This document shows, piece after piece, positions 52,188 through 60,871 of a DNA stretch of 64,000 bases. How positions within the stretch are numbered: the stretch's first letter is position 1; the number at the start of each line of letters is the position of its first letter. The stretch covers positions 62,001 through 126,000 of the forward strand of contig NZ_PTIY01000002.1 in assembly GCF_002934365.1 (NCBI RefSeq), in the 5' to 3' direction. This DNA is from Methylobacter tundripaludum. GTDB lineage: Bacteria > Pseudomonadota > Gammaproteobacteria > Methylococcales > Methylomonadaceae. The notes under the pieces are model-generated. The model searched no databases. It had not been told where the DNA came from and was given only the letters and a program-made list of their open reading frames with translations. Position numbers and translations under genes: made by a program.

Positions 52188-53996
52188 TTAATTAACTATG
52201 TGCAGTTTGGTTGCTGAGTGTGTAAAGGATTGAAAATTGCCGGAATTTTTTGCGGCCATTCGTTGGTTAATAAAGAGACTGTTGCCGGGTATTTTTTTTG
52301 CCATTTTTTTGGCTTCGGATGCCAAGTCGGCTATATCGACATGGGATTGGCACTGGCTCGTTGATACCGGATCCACCAAGCCGACGGACAGGCTGATCAA
52401 CGGGAAAAAACATTTCTCTCCGGCCCTGTTTTCAGTATGAATGCCCCCGGCATTTATATCCTTGTCGCTGTAATGGGACGGGACGGTGCTTTCAAAGGCT
52501 TTCAGTATGTTTTTACAGCGTGTTAACCAGTCATCGCAGGTAAAAATTACAATAAAATCATCGCCGCCTATATGACCGACCCGGCCGCTCTCTGCCGGGA
52601 TGTATTGAATCAGCGTATTGGCGACGGCTTTGATGATCGCGTCGCCGGCATCGTAGCTGTAGACATCGTTAAAAGGTTTGAAGTTATCAAGATCAAAATA
52701 GCCGAAACCGAACGGGATTTTGTTAGCCAGCAATTGATTGATCTGGTTATTGATCGGAACGCTGCCCGGCAACAGCGTTAGGGGATTGGCGTGTTTGGCG
52801 TTATCGATTTGCTGGCGGGTGAATTCGGCGAGTAAGTCCAGCAGAGTGCCTACGCCCATATATTCCCCGTTATGGGTAATGATAAAAGCCGGGTCATTGG
52901 TCATTAATGAGGTCAGCTGCTTACTGACTAAATCGATCGGCATGTTTTTATCGATACACAACGGCGTATTTTCGATAAACATTTTGATTGGGTTTTTGCC
53001 GTGTAAGTCGATGCCGTATCGGCTAGAGAACAGTTTGGTAAGAAATTTGTCACGAAAAATAATGCCGGACGCTATGTTGTCGTCAACCAGAGGCAATATG
53101 GTCAGTTCGCTGTTGTGATGAAACAGGTTCATGACGTCGCTGATGGTGGTTTTGGCTGAAATAGGCGTGATGTCCCTGATGATCTGGACCGCTGTTGTGG
53201 CGTTATTGAATGGAGCGCTTTTGCAATCCGTATCCTGTTCGATAGCAAACAGCGCTTTGTCGATTTCCTTTACGGGAACAGCCGTTGGCCGGGCAAAATA
53301 ATAGCCTTGGGCATTAGTAATGCCGATTTTTTCTATGGCTTTGAATTCTTCTTGTGTTTCGATGCCTTCGGCAATGACGCTGCAATTGAGGGAGACCGCC
53401 ATGCTTTGAATCGAGCGGACAAAATTAAGTTTGATCGGGTCGTTATGGAGGCTGTGGACGAAGTGTTTGTCTATTTTTACATATTCGGGCAGTAATTCCG
53501 CCCAGAGCCTTAATCCCGAATAACCGGCGCCCAAGTCGTCAAGAGCAATCTCAAAGCCCATGCCTCGATAGTGTTTGGCCGAGGCGCGCATGATTTCGTA
53601 GTTATCGGCTGGTTTGTGCTCGGTTAATTCAATGACTACCGAGCGCGGATTGACGCCGTACTGATCTAGCAATCTGAGTGTTTCGCCCTTTTTAAATTCC
53701 GGTTGCAGCAGCACCAACGGGCTGGCGTTGATAAACAGCTTTTCTTTAATGTCCAGGTCGGCGTAGCGTTGTATGGTTATTTCCCGGCATAGGAACTCGA
53801 GTTTTGTGCTTAAATTGAACCGTTCGGCCGTCGTAAACAAGTTAAACGGACTATGCAGAGGGCTATTGGATGGACCCCGGATTAGCGCCTCGTAACCCAG
53901 AATTTTCTTATGGGTCAGGGAAACAATAGGCTGGAAATGCGGCGTTAGGAGCTTGCCATCAAGGATGTTGATTATTTCTTTGCGCAGATCCGGCAT
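52188..53996 (-). CDS. EAL-CBS-GGDEF c-di-GMP signalling protein
   Basis: 602 aa. The EAL domain comes first (about 12-245): GYEALIRGP, ALDDLGAGYSG, VKIDKHF and IAEGIETQ look catalytically complete. A CBS-pair region (about 270-395) holds FIITHNGEYMGVGTLLDLL. The GGDEF domain (about 420-580) has GHIGGDDFIVIF, so its active-site loop is intact. There is no membrane segment. The order EAL-CBS-GGDEF is known in other proteobacteria. Net activity could be synthesis or hydrolysis, perhaps set by nucleotide binding to CBS (inference). Confidence 0.9.
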   Translation of the reverse strand: MPDLRKEIINILDGKLLTPHFQPIVSLTHKKILGYEALIRGPSNSPLHSPFNLFTTAERFNLSTKLEFLCREITIQRYADLDIKEKLFINASPLVLLQPEFKKGETLRLLDQYGVNPRSVVIELTEHKPADNYEIMRASAKHYRGMGFEIALDDLGAGYSGLRLWAELLPEYVKIDKHFVHSLHNDPIKLNFVRSIQSMAVSLNCSVIAEGIETQEEFKAIEKIGITNAQGYYFARPTAVPVKEIDKALFAIEQDTDCKSAPFNNATTAVQIIRDITPISAKTTISDVMNLFHHNSELTILPLVDDNIASGIIFRDKFLTKLFSSRYGIDLHGKNPIKMFIENTPLCIDKNMPIDLVSKQLTSLMTNDPAFIITHNGEYMGVGTLLDLLAEFTRQQIDNAKHANPLTLLPGSVPINNQINQLLANKIPFGFGYFDLDNFKPFNDVYSYDAGDAIIKAVANTLIQYIPAESGRVGHIGGDDFIVIFTCDDWLTRCKNILKAFESTVPSHYSDKDINAGGIHTENRAGEKCFFPLISLSVGLVDPVSTSQCQSHVDIADLASEAKKMAKKIPGNSLFINQRMAAKNSGNFQSFTHSATKLHIVN

Positions 53997-54006
53997 TTGA
54001 TAGATC

Positions 54007-54030
54007 CCCTAAACATGTTGAGGTTTAGGG
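54007..54030. promoter_or_regulatory. Dyad upstream of the EAL-CBS-GGDEF gene
   Basis: CCCTAAAC and GTTTAGGG are separated by 8 nt, just 10 nt before the start codon at 53996. The position suits an operator or a translation-blocking hairpin. No other feature is recognised in 54031-54205. Confidence 0.4.
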
Positions 54031-54205
54031 TAGGATAGGCGGCTTTTATTACGTGAATATTTCTTTGTGATGACACGAATGTTTCCGCATTTGATAAGAA
54101 AGAGTAGTATTCTGCATAACTCGCTGAAAACATAGATCTTTTATGGTTAGTATTGTGAGCGGTTAGCGCTATTTGTTGCAGAAAAACGCCGCTAGCGCGA
54201 CGGCT

Positions 54206-54319
54206 ATGTCAGCAGTCGTATTTCATCCCGACGCTTACAAAGGCGAGTCAGGTTGGCTGGTAGACAGTTTCGGTAACGGCGGCGCTATTTTGCGCATGCA
54301 GCGCTGGTTAAGAGAATAA
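54206..54319 (+). CDS. Possible 37-aa ORF or gene fragment
   Basis: ATG to TAA encoding a compositionally protein-like sequence (VVFHPDAYKGESGWLVDSFG, ending RMQRWLRE). No family recognised and no clear ribosome site. It may be the tail of a lost gene. It converges with the IHF-like gene. Confidence 0.25.
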   Translation: MSAVVFHPDAYKGESGWLVDSFGNGGAILRMQRWLRE

Positions 54320-54370
54320 CCCGGTCTTGGCGTATCGGGCTGCAAAACTGCAATCAGCAATTTTGCACAG

Positions 54371-54697
54371 TTATCCGCGTTCGGTTGTATTTGGCTGCAC
54401 CTCGCCGTTACAACCCGGTACCTTGTTAACTCTCCGCCGTAGTTCTTTGCCCGGTTTGAAATGGGTCGAATACCTGGCCGGCAAGCTTAATTCAGCGCCG
54501 GTTCTGGGGTTTCTGCCGGTAACGGGTGGGTGATAATGCAGGGAAAAACTGCCAAATCCCCGGATTTCTATTCTATCGTTAGACATCAGCGCTGCACTCA
54601 TATGCTCGATCATGCAATCAACCGCCGATTCCACTTGTTTTCGTTCCAAATGAGGCCGCTTCTTAGTCAATATATCAATGAGTTTCGATTTAGTCAT
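54371..54697 (-). CDS. IHF-beta/HU-family DNA-binding protein
   Basis: 108 aa from the ATG at 54697 (MTKSKLIDIL); upstream in-frame residues do not fit the family. It has RIEIRGFGSFSLHYHPPVTGRNPRTGAEL with the DNA-intercalating Pro arm, and RYSTHFKPGKELRRRVN, diagnostic of IhfB. A tail of about 15 residues is extra. Histone-like proteins of this type bend DNA. Whether it is the main IHF-beta or a second copy cannot be decided from this window; the neighbours are not the usual rpsA-ihfB pair, which favours a paralogue. Confidence 0.85.
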   Translation of the reverse strand: MTKSKLIDILTKKRPHLERKQVESAVDCMIEHMSAALMSNDRIEIRGFGSFSLHYHPPVTGRNPRTGAELSLPARYSTHFKPGKELRRRVNKVPGCNGEVQPNTTERG

Positions 54698-54877
54698 ACC
54701 AGTTTCTGTGTTGTTTAAGGTCTGCTCAGGTTTGTGTGGCATATGCCCTGTTTTTCTGCGTGAAATGCCCTGAAGACTGCCGATAATGATTTGTTTAAGC
54801 CCAGTATTCATGCGGCTTTAGGGCGTTTTTACAACGCAAGAACAAACAATAAGCATATATCGCGCCATTTTCCGCGT

Positions 54878-54899
54878 CTTATTGTCGCGCGACAATAAG
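54878..54899. promoter_or_regulatory. Perfect 22-bp palindrome
   Basis: CTTATTGTCGC followed immediately by its exact complement GCGACAATAAG. It lies between the divergent IHF-like and M41-like genes, about 180 and 150 nt from their starts. It has the form of a dimeric-repressor operator. Confidence 0.6.
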
Positions 54900-55045
54900 T
54901 CACATTTCCAAGGCCGGTTTCATTCATTAGACTGTGTGCAACTCTTGTGTGTCACTCCCTTGCTTAAGGGGATTAGAGTTAACTGTCCTTCCTCTATGTG
55001 CGGTCAGCAGCGCTGGCCGCATCTTTTTAGCCTACGGGTGGAGCA

Positions 55046-55723
55046 ATGAAACGGAATTACCAGGCTGATGCATTCTGCTTTGTTAATGATCAAGAGTTGA
55101 TCAGACAAACCGCTTTCCATGAGGCCGGTCACGCGACGGCCATTTATCTTTACAATAAACAAAAACAACTGCCCCCGGTGCATTTTCAAATCACCATTAA
55201 GCCGCTGGATCGCCTAAAATCCGGTCTTCCGAACAACCTCGCCTATGATCGCTGTGCCGCAGTCGTAGAAGGAGGGCGCCTGATTCACAGCCTGCCGGTT
55301 GCGTTGCTTGAAAGTACGCGCTATTTCTCATCTGTCGAGCAGGACGTATATCAGACGGCTTTTGAGGCGGACATGATCAATTTGCTGATCGGGCCGCTGG
55401 CGGAAGCAAGGCATGTCGCCCTGCGCGATGACGAGCAGTTTAATGCCCGCTTGGTTAACATCGATGCCCTGCATTATTACGGCGGGACATCCGATCTTGA
55501 GAAGGTTTATGAATACCTGGACATCTTTATCGCGGACAGGCGCCGGCACGAAGAAAAGCTGGCCGAGCTGTTCGGGCAAGCTTTTCAGTTCATAAATTCA
55601 CCTGTTTATTGGCAGGCTATTGAGCGATTGGCTGACTATATTCTCAGCAACAAGGAAAATATAATCAGCTGCGAGGAAGTGATTGCGGTGCTGGATAAAA
55701 GCAGTCCGCCACGTAGTGTTTAG
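55046..55723 (+). CDS. Stand-alone M41-like metallopeptidase domain protein
   Basis: 225 aa. The zinc-binding HEAGH motif (His25-Glu26, His29) sits in TAFHEAGHATAIYLYNK, as in FtsH-type M41 peptidases, followed by a helical domain with LIGPLAEARHVALRDDEQF, resembling the FtsH segment that bears the third metal ligand. There is no AAA ATPase module and no membrane helix, and the protein is far shorter than FtsH. It may be a soluble peptidase or an inactive partner protein. GTGGAG lies just before the ATG. Confidence 0.75.
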   Translation: MKRNYQADAFCFVNDQELIRQTAFHEAGHATAIYLYNKQKQLPPVHFQITIKPLDRLKSGLPNNLAYDRCAAVVEGGRLIHSLPVALLESTRYFSSVEQDVYQTAFEADMINLLIGPLAEARHVALRDDEQFNARLVNIDALHYYGGTSDLEKVYEYLDIFIADRRRHEEKLAELFGQAFQFINSPVYWQAIERLADYILSNKENIISCEEVIAVLDKSSPPRSV

Positions 55724-55774
55724 CCGGGGACATCATCGGATCATTTAGGATCATGACAGACGGTACACGGCCTG

Positions 55775-56815
55775 CTATTGCTTGATTTGCAAAACTTCCA
55801 CCGAATCCCATACGTCTTCAATAAAATCCGCATCCATTTTGGGCATGCCGTCCTGTATCCATTGCACCAGCGTTTTTGCGATATTGGGATAAGTAATATG
55901 AACGGCGTGATTGTCGTGCAGCCAATGTTCAATAACCGCTGCATCCAGATCGTTCATGACATGTCCATAGCCGAGCTGCTGTAAGGCCGCGGCATTGGAG
56001 ATTTGTTCCATTTGCGCGTGTAGAGGCTTAGCCAGGATTTTTTTGCCCATCTGTAACGACTCGCTGGCCAGTTCAAATCCGGCATTGTTGATAATGCCCG
56101 CGCAATCATATAAATCTTTCTGGAAACCGTCGCGCGACAGAGGATTATAGGTGATATGATCGAATTGGGACGGAACCACTTCCGGCGAATAAACGTGAAA
56201 CTGAAAGTTCTTAAAGGGCGACAAAAGCCGGACGACTTCATTCGGGTCTTCGAACGGAAGGTACACGATGATCTTGTTTTTGATAATGCTTTTCGGTGTT
56301 TCGGGCGTATCGATAATCGGCGGCAAAATGGGCTGGCCGAAATGATGCCAGTGCAAACCGATCCCCACATCCGCGGGGGCAAAATACTTTATGACTTGGT
56401 CGGCGATAGGGTCCGATCCCTTTCTGGGGATGTTATGGTTAAACGCATATTGATGGCCGATGCCTAAAACCGGTATTTTCCGGTTTTTTGCCGCCCAGGC
56501 GGTGACCGGTTCAAAATCGCTGATCACCAGATCATAGCCGCTCAAATCGAGCGACTTTACATCTTTTATGAAAGTAATGGGTTTTGCGTCACGCGCTGTT
56601 TTTAGATAATTGACTTGCCCTTTTTCCGTATTAAAGGTCATGCCGGTACGCAACTGGTAGCCGTTAAATATTTCCATATCGAAATACTTATCCGCAGGGC
56701 GTCCGCTAAATTGAAAGGTAACGTCGATGCCTGCGGCATGGAGTTCTTTCGCCATAACCCGTGCGCGAGTAATGTGGCCGTTTCCGGTGCCTTGTACGCC
56801 ATAAAAAATTTTCAT
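55775..56815 (-). CDS. GT1-like glycosyltransferase (MJ1255/VC2487 family)
   Basis: 346 aa from the ATG at 56815, which overlaps the PAP2 gene stop by four bases. N-terminal Gly-rich motif MKIFYGVQGTGNGHITRARV, central SDFEPVTAWAA, and C-terminal NNAGFELASESLQMGKKILAKPLHAQMEQISNA, typical of undecaprenyl-type or UDP-sugar glycosyltransferases of the GT-B fold. The acceptor is unknown. Coupling to a PAP2 phosphatase suggests a lipid-linked substrate (inference). Confidence 0.8.
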   Translation of the reverse strand: MKIFYGVQGTGNGHITRARVMAKELHAAGIDVTFQFSGRPADKYFDMEIFNGYQLRTGMTFNTEKGQVNYLKTARDAKPITFIKDVKSLDLSGYDLVISDFEPVTAWAAKNRKIPVLGIGHQYAFNHNIPRKGSDPIADQVIKYFAPADVGIGLHWHHFGQPILPPIIDTPETPKSIIKNKIIVYLPFEDPNEVVRLLSPFKNFQFHVYSPEVVPSQFDHITYNPLSRDGFQKDLYDCAGIINNAGFELASESLQMGKKILAKPLHAQMEQISNAAALQQLGYGHVMNDLDAAVIEHWLHDNHAVHITYPNIAKTLVQWIQDGMPKMDADFIEDVWDSVEVLQIKQ

Positions 56816-57336
56816 ATTACGATTTGTCCCAAGCTGAAAAGTGCGGTGCTGATGCCCAAAATAGCGCCTACCAACGTGTCGGTCGGAAAATGCACGCCCA
56901 GAACCACACGGGAGAATGCAACCAATGTCGCCCAACAATAAAGCAGGATCATTAAGGGAGGTAAATAATAGCCAAGCAGCGTCGCCATCATGAACGCGGC
57001 GGACGTATGGCCGGATGGAAAACTGAACTTATCCGAGGGGGTAATGATGCTGCGGAAATTTTGTAAGGCCGCTTGCGGCCGGTTGCGCTTCAGGCCGTTT
57101 TTGAGCACGAAATAAATCGGTCTCTCGATTGAAAAACCCAGTAGAACGGCTTGCAGAAATGGGCTTTCCCAGCCCTCAGACCAATACAACAAGCCTGTGA
57201 TGACCAGGTAAAGCTGGCCGTCGCCGGTTTTTGACAGATAACGGCCGGCCTTGGTCAAGTGGACGTGCATTCTGGCGTTGATCAGCCAGGTGAACATGAA
57301 AACGTCGTATTTATGGATGGAATAGAGCAGTTTCAT
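56812..57336 (-). CDS. PAP2-family phosphatase
   Basis: 174 aa from the ATG at 57336, selected by an AGGAGG 8 nt upstream. The three PAP2 phosphatase motifs are present: KNGLKRNRP, PSGHTSA and SRVVLGVHFPTD, with about five helices. Such membrane enzymes dephosphorylate lipid phosphates such as undecaprenyl pyrophosphate or phosphatidate. It is the first gene of a two-gene operon with the glycosyltransferase. Confidence 0.9.
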   Translation of the reverse strand: MKLLYSIHKYDVFMFTWLINARMHVHLTKAGRYLSKTGDGQLYLVITGLLYWSEGWESPFLQAVLLGFSIERPIYFVLKNGLKRNRPQAALQNFRSIITPSDKFSFPSGHTSAAFMMATLLGYYLPPLMILLYCWATLVAFSRVVLGVHFPTDTLVGAILGISTALFSLGQIVI

Positions 57337-57842
57337 ATCTTTATCCTCCTGAGGGAAGTTCTGCAAAGCATTAACCTTCTGGGCAAAGAGTAAAACTCTT
57401 CTGTGACAAAGAAATGAACGTTTGTTGACGGTTTTGTGACAGCGGGGAGATTCAAGCAGGGCGTGCAAATAAGACTGCACATAACAAGCCTGATAGGGCG
57501 GCAGATTCAAGTAAGGCGGAATATAAATGTTAGGACAAAACCCAGCGTTGAAAGTATCATATCCGTCGCAACGTCAGTGGGGTATTGTCAATAAAGCCGC
57601 ATGTCCGTTGGACAGGATGCACATGAGGGCAGCGTCTTCTTTTACATAACAAGAATATTTATTTGCCTTTTTTAGGTTTGATTGCCTACATCTATTTCGT
57701 GAATACAGATGTTATGGGTAAATTTAAACTACGGACTGACCATTACCTTTATAAATAAGTTTTAAAAAGTGGAGACCAGAACCCACTTAAATAAACGGGG
57801 CGTAAACCGAAAAGCCTATGAGTAAGTAAGGAAATAATAATC
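57337..57842. other. Gene-free stretch
   Basis: About 500 bp between divergent genes. It is A/T-rich toward the right. No ORF, RNA gene or clear repeat is seen. It must hold the promoters of the PAP2 gene and of the carbonic anhydrase-like gene. Confidence 0.5.
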
Positions 57843-58604
57843 ATGAACAATTCATATCTTAAAACAATAAGAAAATATTACCCTAACGCAATTTATTCTG
57901 AAATATTTGGAAAATTAGTTATTGAATATCTAAAGCAGATAGGTTTCAATCCAGATGAAGTAATGACTGCCAACAGTATTTGCAGCGATGATATAAACGC
58001 CATGCAGTTTTCAATATCAGATAGTGGTTTACTAGGCCCTTTTTATCTGGGAGGATTAGATGGATTTCCATTTACCGGACTAACGGGTATACAAGCATTC
58101 GCACATCACATGCCGGAGGATGGAGCATTGCTCATTTTTTATGGACCGCATATTGGCATAACTAAAGAGGGGGAAATCGGGAAAGTGGTCCGCAGAGGTC
58201 AAGATCATGAATCAAACTGTTGTGGAGCTGCACAAGCGGCACTAGATAAAATAAATGACAAACCGCAAGAACCCAGTTTACTCGATTACCAAGAAGATAC
58301 TATTGTGCAATTGTTTCAACAAAACAAAGTACGAATCGAAGATGAACCCTATCCGATACAAGAAGCAACGGAAGTCATGTATGAAGCTGTACAAGAAAGA
58401 ATTCATCTTTTGATTACGAAATCAAAAGATGAATTCGTAGGGAAATACCTGATTTTAATAGGATCCATTTTTATAAACGTAGACGAAGGGGCGGATTCCT
58501 GTATTACTTATAAAGAATTCCGAACGATAAACTTAGATACCAATGAAGAAAAAGACCATTTAAAAGGCTTTGTTACTTATTTGGCTAAAAATAAGTTAGA
58601 TTAA
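57843..58604 (+). CDS. LCIB-type (theta) carbonic anhydrase-like protein
   Basis: 253 aa. It matches the LCIB_C_CA pattern: NSICSDDIN (Cys47, Asp49), HHMPEDGALLIFYGPHIGI (His103), RRGQ (about 117-120) and NCCGAAQAA (Cys126/127). In LCIB proteins a Cys, a His and a Cys bind zinc next to an Asp-Arg pair, and several members hydrate CO2. AAGGAA precedes the ATG. Codon use is much richer in A/T than the neighbours, pointing to recent acquisition. Activity is predicted only; assignment rests on motif recognition by eye. Confidence 0.7.
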   Translation: MNNSYLKTIRKYYPNAIYSEIFGKLVIEYLKQIGFNPDEVMTANSICSDDINAMQFSISDSGLLGPFYLGGLDGFPFTGLTGIQAFAHHMPEDGALLIFYGPHIGITKEGEIGKVVRRGQDHESNCCGAAQAALDKINDKPQEPSLLDYQEDTIVQLFQQNKVRIEDEPYPIQEATEVMYEAVQERIHLLITKSKDEFVGKYLILIGSIFINVDEGADSCITYKEFRTINLDTNEEKDHLKGFVTYLAKNKLD

Positions 58605-58974
58605 AAATACCCGTATGACGTTATTAAATCAAAATCAATGGTGAGTTATAGTACTCCCCATTGTCCAGACCAAATAATCATGGAATTGAGATAGAGCCGG
58701 GCGTCTGGCACGGGCGCTGTTAATAGGTTATTCTGGCAAGTTGGAGATAGGGTGATTCGTGGGGATGCCTCAGAGTCTGCCCCCCCCCATTAAAATTGAC
58801 GGTATCGTCCTGCCAATGCCTTTAAGTTAAGCACCGAAGGAGGAGTGGGCAATGCCCGCTGCGGTGGAATTACTAAAATCCTGCAATAATTGCCGCCCAA
58901 ATATCGCGGCGCTGCCCGCTCCTTGTTTATGATGTATTGTTTGATATTAAGTTAACAATGCAAAATACTTTCTT
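58605..58974. other. Gene-free stretch with repeat fragments and a poly-C tract
   Basis: Contains CAATGG/CCATTG arms (about 58638-58665), a run of C residues near 58781, and REP-family fragments (TTAAGTTAAGC near 58824, ATCGCGGCGCTGCCCGCTCC near 58900). No ORF is supportable. Confidence 0.5.
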
Positions 58975-60390
58975 TTATAAAATATCTGAAGCGTAATCGG
59001 CCAAGCGTGAACGCTCACCGCGGCGCAAGGTGATATGGGCTCCATGCGGCCAGGTTTTAAAACGGTCTACAACATAGGTTAAGCCTGAGGTCGTCGCCGT
59101 TAAATAAGGCGTGTCGATTTGCGACAGGTTGCCGATACAGATGATTTTGGTTCCGGGGCCTGCGCGGGTGATCAGGGTTTTCATTTGTTTTGAGGTTAGG
59201 TTTTGCGCTTCGTCGATGATCAAGAAACGATTCAGGAAGGTGCGTCCGCGCATAAAGTTAAGCGACCTGATTTTGACCCGGTTCATGATGATGTTGCTGG
59301 CCGCGCCTTGTTCCCATTCGGTCTGTTCAGCATTGTGGCTTAGCAGTTCAAGGTTATCGATTAATGCGCCCATCCACGGCGCCATTTTTTCTTCTTCGGT
59401 GCCGGGCAGAAAGCCTATATCTTCACCGACCGGCACGGTTTCTCGGGTCATGATGATTTCCTGGTAGGTTTTCTTTTCCATGACTTGGTTAAGGCCTGCG
59501 GCCAGAGCCAGTAGGGTTTTGCCCGTACCCGCCGTACCCAGTAAGGTGACAAAGTCAATGTTGGGGTCCAGCAGGACATTGAGGGCGAAGTTCTGCTCCC
59601 GGTTTCTTGCCGTTATGCCCCAGATATTGTTGCGTCTTGCCCGATAATCCTTGGCCAGTTCCAATACCGCAACCTGTCCTTCGCAAGATCTGACGATGGC
59701 TTCAAAGTTGGTCTCGTCTTCTATGTACAAATACTGGTTCGGGTACCATTCGGCGACCAGCGGATCGTCCAGTTTGTAAAACGTGCGGTCTTTTTCCTGC
59801 CAGGATTCCATTTTGGTGCCGTGAACGGCCCAGAAATCGGATTCCAGCGCCATTGAGCCGCTGTATAGCAGGTCAATGTCATCCAGAGTCTGGTCGTTAT
59901 GGTAGTCCTCGGCCAGCAACTCCAGGGTCGCCGCCTTGATGCGCATGTTGATGTCTTTTGAGACCAGGATAACGGTGGTGCCCGGCAGTTCCTTAGTGAG
60001 CGCCAGGACGATGCGGAGTATCGAGTTGTCGGCCAGATTGCCGGGCATGCTTTCCGGCAGCAATGCGGTCATCGCGCTGGTTTGGAAATACAGGCGTCCG
60101 CTTTCGGCTGTGTCGGTGTTCGGCCCGTGTTTTATACTTGATAGCGGCAAGCCGTCGTTGATGGTTTGCTGGTTGGCGTCGCGGATTAATTCGTCCAGGA
60201 AACGGCTGACTTGTCTGACATTGCGCGCCAGTTCGGTCAGGCCTTTTTTCGCATGATCGAGTTCTTCCAGGACAATCATCGGGATGAAAATGTCATGTTC
60301 CTTGAAGCGGAAGATCGCGGTTGGATCATGCATCAGTACGTTGGTGTCCAAGACGAACAGCTTCTTAGGCGGTGATGTTTGAATATTCAT
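58975..60390 (-). CDS. PhoH-family protein with N-terminal PIN domain
   Basis: 471 aa. The PIN nuclease-like domain (about 8-150) has acidic residues in VLDTNVLMHD and LEELDHAKKG. The PhoH ATPase (about 245-465) has Walker A GTAGTGKTLLALAAG and Walker B LIIDEAQNLTSKQMKTLITRAG. PIN-PhoH proteins (PhoH2/YlaK type) act as RNA helicase-ribonucleases in some bacteria. It starts 2 nt beyond the peroxiredoxin stop, on the same strand. Confidence 0.92.
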   Translation of the reverse strand: MNIQTSPPKKLFVLDTNVLMHDPTAIFRFKEHDIFIPMIVLEELDHAKKGLTELARNVRQVSRFLDELIRDANQQTINDGLPLSSIKHGPNTDTAESGRLYFQTSAMTALLPESMPGNLADNSILRIVLALTKELPGTTVILVSKDINMRIKAATLELLAEDYHNDQTLDDIDLLYSGSMALESDFWAVHGTKMESWQEKDRTFYKLDDPLVAEWYPNQYLYIEDETNFEAIVRSCEGQVAVLELAKDYRARRNNIWGITARNREQNFALNVLLDPNIDFVTLLGTAGTGKTLLALAAGLNQVMEKKTYQEIIMTRETVPVGEDIGFLPGTEEEKMAPWMGALIDNLELLSHNAEQTEWEQGAASNIIMNRVKIRSLNFMRGRTFLNRFLIIDEAQNLTSKQMKTLITRAGPGTKIICIGNLSQIDTPYLTATTSGLTYVVDRFKTWPHGAHITLRRGERSRLADYASDIL

Positions 60391-60392
60391 GG

Positions 60393-60863
60393 CTAATTCC
60401 CTGTTAGTTCATGCAAGGCTTGCAAGACTTCTTCGCAGTGTCCTTTGACTTTGACTTTGCGCCATTCTCGAACCAGCAGGCCCTGAGGATCGATCAGAAA
60501 GGTGCTGCGCTCGATGCCTCGGACCTGCTTGCCGTACATGTTTTTCATCTTGATAACGTCAAACAGTTCGCACAGCTTTTCATCCGGGTCAGAGAGCAAG
60601 TCGAAGGGGAATTCCTGTTTGCATTTAAAGCCCTCGTGAACTCGGACAGTATCACGCGATACGCCTACGATGACGGCGTTCAGCGCAGTGAATTGTTCAA
60701 TGTTGTCGCGGAAACTTTGGCCTTCCTGGATGCAGCCGGGCGTGTTGTCTTTAGGGTAAAAATAAATAACGAGATATTTGTTTTGGTAGTCGCTTAGCCT
60801 TACCGTTTTATCGCCGGTAGATGAAGCCTCAAAATCGGGTACAGGGTTGCCGGGAGTTATCAT
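60393..60863 (-). CDS. bcp: Bcp/PrxQ peroxiredoxin
   Basis: 156 aa. The peroxidatic Cys is Cys44 in YPKDNTPGC. The resolving Cys normally five residues later is absent (Gln49), so reduction must use Cys81 or Cys98, or an external thiol. This matches the atypical or 1-Cys subgroups. It reduces H2O2 and organic peroxides in the cytoplasm. It lies between phoH and the ACT-domain gene, all on the minus strand with 2- and 8-nt gaps. Confidence 0.92.
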   Translation of the reverse strand: MITPGNPVPDFEASSTGDKTVRLSDYQNKYLVIYFYPKDNTPGCIQEGQSFRDNIEQFTALNAVIVGVSRDTVRVHEGFKCKQEFPFDLLSDPDEKLCELFDVIKMKNMYGKQVRGIERSTFLIDPQGLLVREWRKVKVKGHCEEVLQALHELTGN

Positions 60864-60871
60864 TATTAAAG

